Source: Liolophura sinensis
Lineage: Eukaryota > Mollusca > Polyplacophora > Chitonida > Chitonidae
Direction of reading: 5' to 3'
DNA length: 64,000 nucleotides
Assembly (NCBI RefSeq): GCF_032854445.1
Contig: NC_088299.1
Location: 8,286,324 to 8,350,323, forward strand
The position numbers and the translations under genes are program-made. Shown one piece after another: positions 13,801 through 25,800 of the stretch (positions are counted from its first letter, which is position 1; the number at the start of each line of letters is the position of its first letter). The notes under the pieces were generated by a model. The model had not been told where the DNA came from. It worked only from the letters and a program-made list of their open reading frames with translations, and made no database searches.

Positions 13801-16800
13801 CTTGAAAGTCGCAGTTAACAACAATCGAAACCAGGTTTGAAGGATTTGATCTTCTACGTCCCCGCGATGTCAATGTTTTCAACTATAAGCTTTTAAATCT
13901 GCAACGTACAAGCTTTGGCCTGTATGCCTATAGGCCTGAAATGGTTTCCAGAGGGCCGATACCATGAAAAGTAAACGTTTGACTTAGTGTAGTGTTGGTT
14001 GATTTGGACAAAAGTCACGATCAGGGACGGGCCGCACTCACCGAGTCAAGGAGGAGAATCAGGGGTTACGTAACCTGTGATGGGAAGTCTGATCGTTAAT
14101 GGAAGCCAAGGAGTTAGAGAGAGGAAGAGAGACAGGGAGAGAGAGAAGGGGGTGGGGAGGCGATCGACCGGTCTCTGTGTACGCTCAAATGGAACAGTCT
14201 GCTAGCTTCCGAAGAGAAAAGTCTTACGCTTTAGGCTTATGCTGTCTTCGATCACTCCCTGCTAAGTACTTTACGGCGGCTAGTTCGGGCAATGATTATA
14301 GACGCAAAGCCGCCCTAAACATTATCTTATTGGAACATGTCTTCAGACCTAACTGGAAATGACAGAACGTCCATTTCATAACACCAGGTATGTAAGTAAG
14401 TACTGGAGGCTTATCGGACATGTTCGCTTTTACAGTGTATTTACCACTGACGATAAATCGTTATACTTTTTTTAATTGTTTTTAATTCCTCCGGTAAAAC
14501 GACGGCTGACCATCCTGATCGCCACGAAATTGCATTTGTCCAGTTTGGCGCCCACAATTCTGACAGGTTTTTGGCGAATGATGTGTTTATGGCTCGAACA
14601 GGTCACCGCAGATAGAGAGATGGTCGGCGCTTGCAACCGAAGTGTGCCTCTGGGATTTGGACTGTTGCCATTGTGGCTCAAAGGTGAGGGAAGAAATGCG
14701 ATGCTGTAGAATATAGTGCAAGTGTTGTTGATAGTCAGGATGGTATATGGTTCTATATTTGGGGTTCATATTCCCGAGATAACCCCAGGGGAGGGGATGT
14801 ATTCTACGCCTCTTTTTACTGTGGTCGACATGAGCGTCTTCGCCAAAACACAGACAATAAACCTGGCAGAAAAAAATACTTCCAGCGGAAGAAAGTTGGG
14901 TTTTTTGCCCCGTTTTTATTCTTTGTTTTGCTGCAAGAGAATGTCTTAAAAGCTTATATTATCTTTACTTCCCAGCTATAGTCTAGGGTACCTTTACTTT
15001 CCACTTCTCACAAAAATCTTCATATTATAACAAAATTTTACTTGTCTGCAAAAACAAACTGGACAAATCCGTGCACTAAATACATAGACGATCCAGGATG
15101 CCGGAGAAGCCACTGAAACGCATAATCATTCTTTATTTAATTGATTGTAGTTGAACGCCATGCGCAATAGTAAGCGAAGTGTACAAACCATAGTCCTCCT
15201 CGTGTACTGGTAAAAGAATAGATGTATCTATAGTCAAATTCCTAAAGACCAAAGGATTCAGCACTCAATAGAGGCCTACGCCACTATAGTAAAAGCGCTT
15301 GACGCAACGTTGTGACAGCTTTCTAAAAAAGCGCACATTCTTCCTGACAGCCAAGGTTGAGAGGATCTAATTTCTGTAAGATCTGTTTACCGTTATTCAC
15401 ATGAAATTAATAATCATTGATACATATAAAAATATGGCAGATAGGGGTCATAATGATATAGATTTGAATACTGACATGGGTAACCTGTCTGTCCGAGTTT
15501 CATCAAATCTGGTATGTTCCTTTCCGTTATTTTAACTGGAATTTGTAAAACAATAAAGTATCCAGAATTTACATTGTCGAGCAGTATTTTGACCTATTTA
15601 CATCAGAAATAACAATTTTAAAGTGATTTGAAATTTTGACGCGAGTCTAACATCATTTCGTGATCCCCACTGTTAAGAGAAAAGGGTCAAAACTACCCGA
15701 AAAACTAGGCTCAGATGTGACCCTGATATGCAGGGTATAGACATGACCAACTCTAAATATTAGGGTCACTAATCAAACCCTATAATTTAGGGTCACCCGA
15801 CCCTAAAAATTAGGGTTTAACTACCCCATGAATAAGGGTGACATAACCCTAAAATCAAGGATTATCGGCAGCATTAAATAGAGTGAGTGAGTGTTTGGGG
15901 TTTAACGTAGTACTTAACAATTTTTCAGTCATATGACGACGAAGGAATCTTTAGAGTGTATGTAATGTGCCTCCTCGTCGCAGGACGAATTTCCACCGCT
16001 CTTTTATGAAGTGCTGTTTCACTGAGACGGTTTACCGAAGGCAAGTAAGCTGCCACGCCCGAACCATTATACTGATAAGGGTCACCCAGTCGCTGCACTA
16101 TCCCCTTCTTGCTGAACGCCAAACGAGGAAGTTACAACTCCTCCTTTTTAGGGTCTTAGGTGTGACTCAACCCAGGATTGATCCTGGATCCACCGCTTCC
16201 GAAGCGGACGCTCTACAGGTTGTGCTATCGGGGTCTCTGATGTAAATTTTAGTGTTAAATGGAAAAACTTGCCTGTGTTTGCAACCCTAAAAATGAGGGT
16301 CCCAAATATATAGGGTCACTGTTTCAACCCTAAAAATTTGTCTTGTTTAGAACAATGGCCCTTGTTGTTACTGTCAAATGATTCGACCGTTATTTTCCGA
16401 TCCTATATTTCAGGGTCAGTTTGCCTGTGACCCTGAAAACTTGGCTCGAGCTGACCCTAAAATTTTGACAGTGTGGGGCCTGCGATAGGTTGCCTTCTAT
16501 CACGGTTAAGACTTAAGCCGTGCTATGCTTAAGACATGTCTGTGATACCGCGAACGTTAAGTTCATTTATAACATCAGGCAGGCACATGCACCGTTTACG
16601 CCAAGAAAAATAGTTTTTCGGTTTGTTTTAGAAATATATTGAAAGTAATTTTCAGAATAACTTTCGGCTCGTCCTGAAGATGAATGCCGATAAAATCCCA
16701 CGGAGCAGTCGTTGTTGCTTACAAAATCACCCCAAGGATGGATGTTATTGTAAATGATCAATGAATCAACGTTAGGTAAATGAAACACGCCATAGTTACA

Positions 16801-19800
16801 TCTGCAGACTCCTGTGTTGGCTATTCGTTTGCAACTGTGGATAATCCCTGCGGCTTAAGGGGGAAGGAGGGGGGTTGTAGTCAGATGGAAACAATGGCGG
16901 ATGTGGATGCGTGAGTGCAGACTGTTCCTCATCAATCTGGATCTGGTTGTGGACAGACAAACTGTTAATGAAACAATTCGATCTCCCTTTCATTTCAGCG
17001 ACGCCTTCTTAGGGGTGAGCTGACGGACATCTGATCGACTTTTCCACCGAAAAACGTACACGGAATGCCCGGAAGAGAGCCGACCAATCAGTCAGAATAT
17101 AGGCCTACAGCTTTTCCGTGGGACTTTCCACGCGCACAGGAAAACCGTCCAATGAAACTTCGGGGTTATCTAGTCCTAGGATTATTAAAGCCCGTAACTA
17201 TCAGATTCATTGCTGCTGAAGACCCAGAATACATTGTTGATCTAATCCAACTTCTTTAGTATTTTAACCCGACGGCGAGATCCACGCAACTGGCATGAAT
17301 ATGCCAACAGAAACCAAGATTCTGGTAGACTAACAGGCCTGAGCCCGACTACTTTTCAACACTTTCATGTTACTTTTCATTAAATGCGATCACCACACAC
17401 AATTTTTAGTAATACTTGACCAGTAAAGTCTAATACATTGTAATTAACACCATCGCATTGATTTTTTTACCTAAATTTGCTTTAGCCATGCTGCCAGAAA
17501 CTTAGTACGTTGTTACTAGGTAAACACTTGTACAAACAATTAGAATAAAACCCTAACTGAGGTCAATTCACATTTCAACGATTACGTGTGACCATTTGCT
17601 AACAATCACACTATCGTCGCTAACCTAGGTTGACATGCTGTAGTCTTTTTATATTTTTGCCTGATTTCTTTGAGGAAAATGTATAAATGTATAGGTAACA
17701 CCTGACCAAATGTATAAATGTATAGATAACACCTGACCAAATATATAAATAACAGGCAACACCTGACCAAATGTATAAATGTACAGATAACACCTGTCCA
17801 AATGTATAAATGTATAGATAACACCTGACCAAATGTATAACTATATAGATAACACCTGACCAAATGTATAACTGTATAGATAACACCTGACCAAATGTAT
17901 AAATATATTAATAAGACCTGACCAAATGTATAAATGTATAGGTAAAACCTGACCAAATGTATAAATGTATAGATAACACCTGACCAAATGTATAAATGTA
18001 TAGATAACACCTCAGCAAATGTATAAATGTATAGATAATACCAGATCAAATGTATAAATGTATAGATAACACCTGACCAAATGCATAAATGTATGGATAA
18101 CACCTGACCAAATGTATAAATGCACCAATAAAGAATCCCATCTAACGTTTAAAATACCTTTTTATTTTTGTGATATTATATAACCGAGATACCGCAGTTC
18201 AAATTAAGGAAAATCGCGCAAATCGAGGAAATCGAAAGCGCCGCCAAGTCATCAATTTTAACTAATGGTGCGCGAGTTATTTCTATAACTCGATAACACG
18301 CCTGTTTCCGCTGTAACGTCATGAGATCTATGCTTTCCTGTTTGCTATATAGACATAGTGTATAGGGTACAACTGACGCGACATGAAGTTTCCGGTTTAA
18401 CTAAATTTATAATATGGCCCACAATAATTCCAGATATAAAAAGTTAATTTGTAGTTTTCCCACGCACATCAGAAAAGAGAAACTGCTGTGATCGATTTCT
18501 GCTAACGCATCTAATTAAGTAAGGCTATATTACCTGTTGCTTTCTTTTTTTAATTTCAGCAAACTGGATGATTCTTGTTTTCCTCGAGACCTTTTCTGCC
18601 TCAGTCACCTAGAGAGCGGAATTCTCTGTAGGAGAGCGGGCGAGTTGAAAACGTACCCCGTTTATGCTCGACTAGTGACATTTGTGCAGTAAAACTAAAC
18701 GGCATTCTTGGCACAGTGAGAGACCGCGCCTGCAAAAGAGATCTTCTAACTGTTATTGAGACAAGTTTCAAAGGCTAGCATGTCTGCTAAAAATACGACT
18801 GTTATATAGGTTCAAAGACCAGAAGACAATGGCAGGTGTCGAGTCCTTTTCGTCCCATATCCAATGATAAGATGGGCTCTCATAATGGCATTTGAATATT
18901 AGTTGACCCTACAATCTGACATGTTTTGAAAATATTACACTTCTGTTGGTCAACAGCTTTACACCTAGTTTACACCTTGATCAACACGTTTTTCAGTGCC
19001 CTGGTTAATATATTGATCATTACGTAGCTTAATGCCTTAGTCAACACGTTGTTCAATATCTTGGTCAAGACGTAGGTCAACATGTAAGTTATTACCTTGG
19101 TTGACACGTCGGTCAATATTTTGATGAACACGTTGGTCATCAAGTACCTAGGTTAATACGTGGATCAAAACGTAGGTCATTATGGTGGTTTGATTAATAT
19201 GTTGGTCAACACGTAGGTCAATACTTGGTCAACACGTTGGCCAACATGTAGGTCAATACCTTGGTCAACACGTAGGGCAATGCCTTGGTCAACATGTTGG
19301 TCAACACGTAGGTCAATACGTTGGTCAACATGTTGGTCCACACGTAGGTCAATATCCTGGTCAACATGTTGGCCAACATGTAGGTCAATACCTTGGTTAA
19401 CACGTTGGACAACACGTAGGTAAACACGTAAGTTATTACCTTGGTTAACACGTCGGTCAGTATTTTTATTTACACGTTGGTCAGTCAAGTTACCTAGGTT
19501 AATACGTGACATTAGCTCACTTGTCAAATCATATGGGGGTAAAAAGAGTTTCATCTTTCATATTTACCAATTCATTACCAACTGTTTACTGCCAAACCCA
19601 AATAATTGTCAAAAATTCAATATAATCCAAAACGCTTAGCGTCATGTGACTTACGTATCGGTACTTAAATACTAAACGTTTACTACACAATTCTCATATC
19701 GTATGATCCAGATTGATGTGGCCAACACATGTTTTTCCCCCAGAAAAAAAAACGTTTCGGTATCTCAAATGTACTATCCTTAAAATAAAGTCCAAACTGA

Positions 19801-22800
19801 AAAACTGAACTACTTGCTTGTTCTGGTACAGACTTCATTGCTAATGGATTGAGAAACATCTCAGGACCAAGAAATGCAACAAAGATTTTCATATGGTATT
19901 CGAGTCTGCTGTACAAAAAAGGCCCAGCACTCGGTTCGCGTATAATTACATATTCACGTGAAATCCATGTTAAACCAATAAGTTAGAAAAAATGGCATTT
20001 TCCAGTAGCGGTACTACATTATATCTGTGTGGCATAACGTTGCTAAGATTTATATCGGGCTACGTTCAACATGACAAGCGGGATAAAAGCTTCAAACAAG
20101 ATTTCTGGGCGCGCAAAAGTAGGATTATAAAGCCGCTTGTTGGACAGTAGTATATATTTAGAATTAATAAAAGAGAACTGCTTCTCTGAGGCAAGAAGAC
20201 AAGGCATTCGTGTGTATACATATGGAGACACAATACCATATTCAATTTGTCAAAGTCTCCTTTGGAAATGGCTTAGAGCCTAATAAAGGCTTTAGCAATG
20301 CATGGCGCTTCAGGAAGAGAGTCTATTCCGAGAACAAATCTTTCCCAACATTATCAATAATTTCCCAACTGAGCAGCTCTCCTGTAAAAATCTGTCATCC
20401 TTCGCCAAGCCATCACTCATGCTTGCCTGGAAGAGAACTTAACCAACTGCCAGAACATTTCAGCTAGGCGAGCTGAATCAGCATGTACATGTTATTTCGG
20501 TTTATATATGAGCCTCTAATTCGGTTAAGGTGCATATGACAATCTGGAAATTTTCTGTTAATCACTAAGAAGACAATTCGGGTATTAGGTGATAACAACA
20601 TGGAAGTTATCTAAAATCACATTGTTCACATTACCCCAATTCTTTTAATGTTTAGGACGGATATATTTGCTAAAAAGAGCAGACCACGTGTCAGAAAAAT
20701 TAGAAGAATTAGGGTAATGACATTCGCCAATCCATAGACTTTTCATAATTACGTTTTGAAAATGTCTTGAAAACTTTGAAACCTTAATTACCACCTCATT
20801 GTTCAAACGTGAATTTATTTACAGTTTCTATGCAAATGCATAGTGTTAGAAATGCTTCAATGTGCACAATTTTATGAAAGAAGCCAAACATGTTAAAGGA
20901 TTTATTTAGTTTAGTTTATTATTGTTTAACATCTTACGTACGAATTTTTCAATTACACAATGTTGATTAATTTTATCGAAATGGCAAACTAAAATTCCAG
21001 GGGCAACCATCGCTCTTTGGCAAGTTATATGCACTGATGAATTTTTGTCTTGGTGAGAGAAAAGTGGTCTCCAACGAATACATAAACAGCACAACACAAC
21101 GAGCGCCGTCGACGACATGAACAAAGAGACTTGGAAGATCTTGAAACCGAATCTAGTGTGCCAACGCTGATTAAACATTGCAGACATTAAATTCTAAATC
21201 CGGAAATAAGAATTTATGTTCACAGTTATACCGATGGCGTGGTGATTGTTCTGCAGGCTATGTCATGTTTTCATCTAGCACAATTTATAAAAATAAAATA
21301 CTTCTTAGCAAAACCTATAGAACAAAATTATATGAAGAAACGATGAACAAAAGTTAACAGTATACTTACCCACTAAGATGGTGACACACTCCGTGTTGTT
21401 GGGGTAATTATGAGGGTAAAGTGGGCTGTAAAACTCCATGTTCTCCCAGTCTCCAAACGTAAATTTCCAGCATTTCTGCGGAACATGCTCCTTGTCCAGT
21501 GGCGGAGCACTGACCTTGTACTTGACCTTGTCTGAAACATTGAAAGTTTTTTAAAGTTTAGATCTATAAACATGCTTGATGGCGTTGGTTCGCTTCTTCG
21601 TTAACGTGCTTAATGTGTAATATCACGCGGGTATCTCCATGTAACAGGCCTGTCTGACTCACTGGAAGGTTATGTCGAAGACACTATACATGGCACCGCT
21701 GTCATATTAACACTGGTAGCGATGTTTATGTTAAAATATGTCACACGTTTTATGCTAAAGTATGTCACATGTTTTATGTTAAAGTATGTCACACGTTTTA
21801 TGTGGGGGCCTCCGTGGCTCAGTCGGTTAGCGCGCTAGTGCAGCGCAATGACCCAGGAGCCTCTCACCAGTGCAGCCGCTGTGAGTTCAAGTCCAGCTCA
21901 TGCTGTGAACGGACGTACGTGGGAAGGTCTTGCAACAACGTGTGGATGGTCGTGGGTTTCTCCCGGGCTCTGCCCGGTTTTCACCCACCATAATGCTGGT
22001 CGTCGTCGTACAAGTGAAATAATCTTGAGTACGGCGTAAAACACCAATCAAATAAATAAATAAATAACACACGTTTTATGTTAAACTATGTCACACGTTT
22101 ATGTTCAAGTATGCCACAGGTTTTATATTAAAGTATGTCACATGTTTTATGTTAAAGTATGTCTGTTCATAAAACACTTACACATAAGTAATATACAAGT
22201 ATGTGAGTGGTTTTAGCAGAAGACAACGTGTTTTGCTGATATATTTTTGTATCTTGTCAGAGTGTTTCTAATACCTTGGAAAACATACAATCTCAGGCTT
22301 TTGAAAGTGAATTAAGGGGGAATCACCGATGACCAAGAGGACGTAACCTGTTGGTATCTAGTGCGCATGCATGGAATCAATTTTTACTTATTGCCTTGGT
22401 CATTGTATGGTTTCCACAGCTTACTACTATTAGTTGACAGACCATGCACTATACCACGGCAACAGGTCAAAATATTCATGAAAAAGAAAGTCTCAAGTGA
22501 CCAGTTAACCATACAGTAAAAAATACACTGTGTTTTGCACGCGATTGCTCTGTTATGCCATTGTCTATTTGAGGTAACAGACGTTTATATCAATGTCTTG
22601 TCTCTAATGTATGTCAGCCATGTTGAATGGTCATCGACAACAGCCAGTTACAATGAAAACAACAGGTAGCAATACAGCAGGAACATCCTCGTTTGAAATG
22701 TCCGTTTTGTAAACACGTAGCGTTTGTTTTACAAACAAGATCTTCCAGAAGCGAACCAATATGCTTGTCTGGCATCGCTTAAGTGAGACATGATTTCAGC

Positions 22801-25800
22801 CATGAACGAATTGATAGATGTCAGGATTGTCTGATCGTCTCGTCAATAGAGACAATATGTGCTATCATAACTCTAGCGTGACTAGTCTTAAAAGAAAGAT
22901 CCTGCAAAAGGGAAGCGAAAATCCAGAGAAAGACTGAATTAATTGTATGGAAATGTTTCACGAAAATGAATTGTAAGGTGGCCTTCATCGACCACATTGA
23001 TACCAGTACAGGTATGTCGTAAATGACACATTTTCGCCTCTAAAACTTTGTGGTTAGGCCTGAATAAAACAAGGAAAAAGTAAATGTGACATAAAATATC
23101 TATTTTGGGGGCAGAGAAATTGGTTTGATGTGATCGGAGATATATACACTATGGATACGGCCCATAAAGCTAACCTTGCAAATAAAATATTGTAATGAAC
23201 TTAAATATTCCATAAGGCATTATTCAACATTATCCTATTAGTCTAATATAATATTTATGTTGAATTAATAAGATATGTGTGTTACACTTAACAGAACAGT
23301 CTGCTGCAATAGCAGAATACACCCTAACATCACCCAGGCAACAGATTTTCTATTAAAATTAATACATTAATTTTCTGAGTGCTGATTGCATTTCATTTCC
23401 CTTTAAAACTTAAACCAATGGCCAGGAAATGGAGAGTGAGAAATCCTTGAGCTATCTATTAAACACCCCAGGTACGACCCAGCGCTGAAATGATATTACT
23501 TCAGGAATCTGGGACAGGGATCGGGGATACCCATCGCACGTCACCAGAACAATCCCAAACCTCCTGACTCATGGCTGCAACCGTACCAACCAGAGCTAGA
23601 GCCCACCAAGTTTGAAGCCAAAAATAGTAAATTATTTAAACCAGACGGAAAATCTAAAACCTACCCGTGTATGAACGTTATCTCTCTTGACATTGCATGT
23701 ATATCTAATTAAGCTGTATTTGTTTTTTCTGTGGTATTTACAAGAAAAATATGGCAACACTTCTGACTGTATAAACGGAAGATATAGCCATAAATAAATA
23801 AATAATCTGATGTGTTAAATGTATAGCATTGTCGTCATGAATAAGCTGATCTCAGTATTTCCAAACGGATGCAAATAGTAGATTCATACAAGCATGGTGA
23901 AAAGTATCATATTATGGCGTCATCAGGGAGAAGCTATTCAGTTGAGTTTGACAAATCAGTTGAGTTTGACAAATCAGATGAGTTTGACAAATCAGATGAG
24001 TTTGGCGTCTTAGGTGAGACTGATAAATCACGTGAGCTTGACAAAACAGATGAGCTTGAGAAAACAGATAAGTTTGATGAAAGAACCACCACGCTATTCA
24101 TGCTGCGTCCTCTAGCCAGGCTTGTTGGTATTTCTGTAAAGCTACGTGTATCACCATTTCCAAGAAGTCTATTCAACTGCGTGGCCAGAACTCTCTGTAT
24201 TTACTTCACCTGTTGGAGGAATTTCCTCATGTACTGTGTATGTCCCCTTGTTTGCTATTAATGAAACCTATTATAAAACGGATAGCATCAGAGCTGGGTT
24301 AGTCCAAACTAGCTCTATCAGCTACAGATGTGTGGAAGGTTCAACTGACAAAGAAAACAAGCAAGCGTCAAAAGCTACGCCTTGCTTTTTTAGGCGCCTC
24401 AGTGTGTGATCCCATACATTAGAAGAACAACTGCAGTTTGATCTGGCTACCTTTTCCAAAGGCTCACAAAAAGTTTCCAAACCTTCTGCTATTTTCTTAG
24501 CTCTGACAACAGACAGATCATAGTAATTTAAGACGGGAGGCAAGTTTATGTTGAAAAAAAAACTGCCTAAAGGTTGATGGAGTTATAGTGGAATTTTGTG
24601 GACCATGTTGATTATTTTGAGGTTTCTCCTCACTCGCCTTAACGAAAGGAGTTTTGGAAGTGATAGCCTGGGATATAGATTATATGTCAAATTATCGGCA
24701 TCTCGCTGTGGGCAAACACGGAGATCAAACGACGCGCCATCTTGAATTCCTCGAAGAACTCTGCAGGAGCCAATTATGCTCGCTTCCGCTCGAACTGCAA
24801 GCCATTTCAAGGCATCACTTCACCCCAAAAGTAACAGTATTGCTTCAGGAAATCAATGGTTTCGTGGCAGTTGTTTGGGCTTGCTCGTAGTTATTACACC
24901 ACGTATTGTATTCACGGCCTTTTGTACAGTTACGCAGTCTTCAAAGACGGATGACGTTCGTGAATGATGCCAGCTGATAAACAGACGAAGCCAAGAAACC
25001 TTCGCATTCTATAGCTCCAGGCAATACACGCACAAACCTTGTACAAACCTGCTAAGTCATCTGCAAATGAAGTTGTTTTTTGCAGCGAGGTGAAAAACAG
25101 CCGGACGAATGAGTTTCCAGATTGATTTAATAATTCGCCAATTTAGAAGATCAAACATAATTTCATGCCTGTTATCTACTTAGACGAGTTTTTAATGACT
25201 CTCACTATAAAGTCAAGTCCCACTTGCTACAGCATATCAGACGCAAAACACTCAAATCTATAAAACCTATGAAATTAACAGTTTTTGGAAATCCCTTATC
25301 TGATCTGACTCAGACATGTTTTTTTTTCTGTGAAATTAGCACAAAGATACATTACTGAAGTACCAAATCAGACTGTTTTTATGAAAGCCTCAGGAAATTA
25401 ACGCCATAATGAAACGGCCATAGTCCAAGTCAGGAATCCTCTTTTTCTTTGATGGGGGAGGGGGAACTTTCCCGCCTAAAATTCCTCCTAAACCTTAGCT
25501 GTGTGGTCTGCTGCATACTCCTGTCTTTACGATAACGTTTAGTTGTCCAGCTGGTAAGGTAGTATACTCATTTAGTTTAAGAGATTAATGGTCAAGTCTT
25601 TTTAGGAACGAGTTGTCTTTTTGTGCGGGAAAACGTTCTCCGCTGGCATAAGTAACGGCAATGAGCCATTCCTCTCGAACTTCATGTACAGCCGATTGAA
25701 ATCCGCCACTTCCTCAATACATTTAACCTGAATGTATGAAACGTCAACGAACAATGTGTAACATTTGCAGTATTACAAGGTTACAAGTTTTGGAGATTAG

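Larger units (their letters stand above)
10508..21369 (-). other. Neto intron within CUB1 (10.9 kb)
   Basis: The intron splits CUB1 after its second cysteine. It holds, in plus order, a C-rich minisatellite (12044-13236), repeat R1 (13555-13725), an ACCCTAA palindrome cluster split by a SINE (15680-16472), repeat R2 (17520-17650), a 31-bp array (17678-18122), a 24-bp array (18942-19512) and a SINE-like fragment (20905-21060). The stretches 10508-12040, 13730-15670, 16480-17515, 18130-18940 and 19515-20900 show no gene or recognisable repeat, apart from GA-rich runs near 11510-11540 and 14110-14150. Confidence 0.75.

Noticed and set aside
15680-16472. Interstitial telomeric repeat (TTAGGG)
   Set aside because: The motifs are TTAGGGT palindromes at irregular spacing and alternating orientation, not head-to-tail TTAGGG units.
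17606-18103. 165-residue Tyr/Ile-rich frame with membrane-like character
   Set aside because: Produced by the 31-bp array; hydrophobicity is a by-product of the AT-rich unit, and other frames of the array are equally open.
17678-18122. CRISPR-like direct repeats
   Set aside because: Units are contiguous, with no unique spacers, and the DNA is clearly animal.
19180-19554. Val/Asp-rich repeat protein on the minus strand
   Set aside because: Comes from the 24-bp array; no start context, domain or splice support.
21373-21573. 66-residue frame over the CUB1 first exon
   Set aside because: It is in the wrong frame; the CUB frame has no start codon here and is bounded by splice sites.
21804-21900. 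Functional tRNA gene
   Set aside because: The tRNA-like head runs into a SINE body, lacks a proper acceptor stem closure and recurs in truncated copies.
23869-24261. 130-residue frame with VEFDKS repeats
   Set aside because: Comes from an 18-bp minisatellite; the non-repeat part has no recognisable domain.
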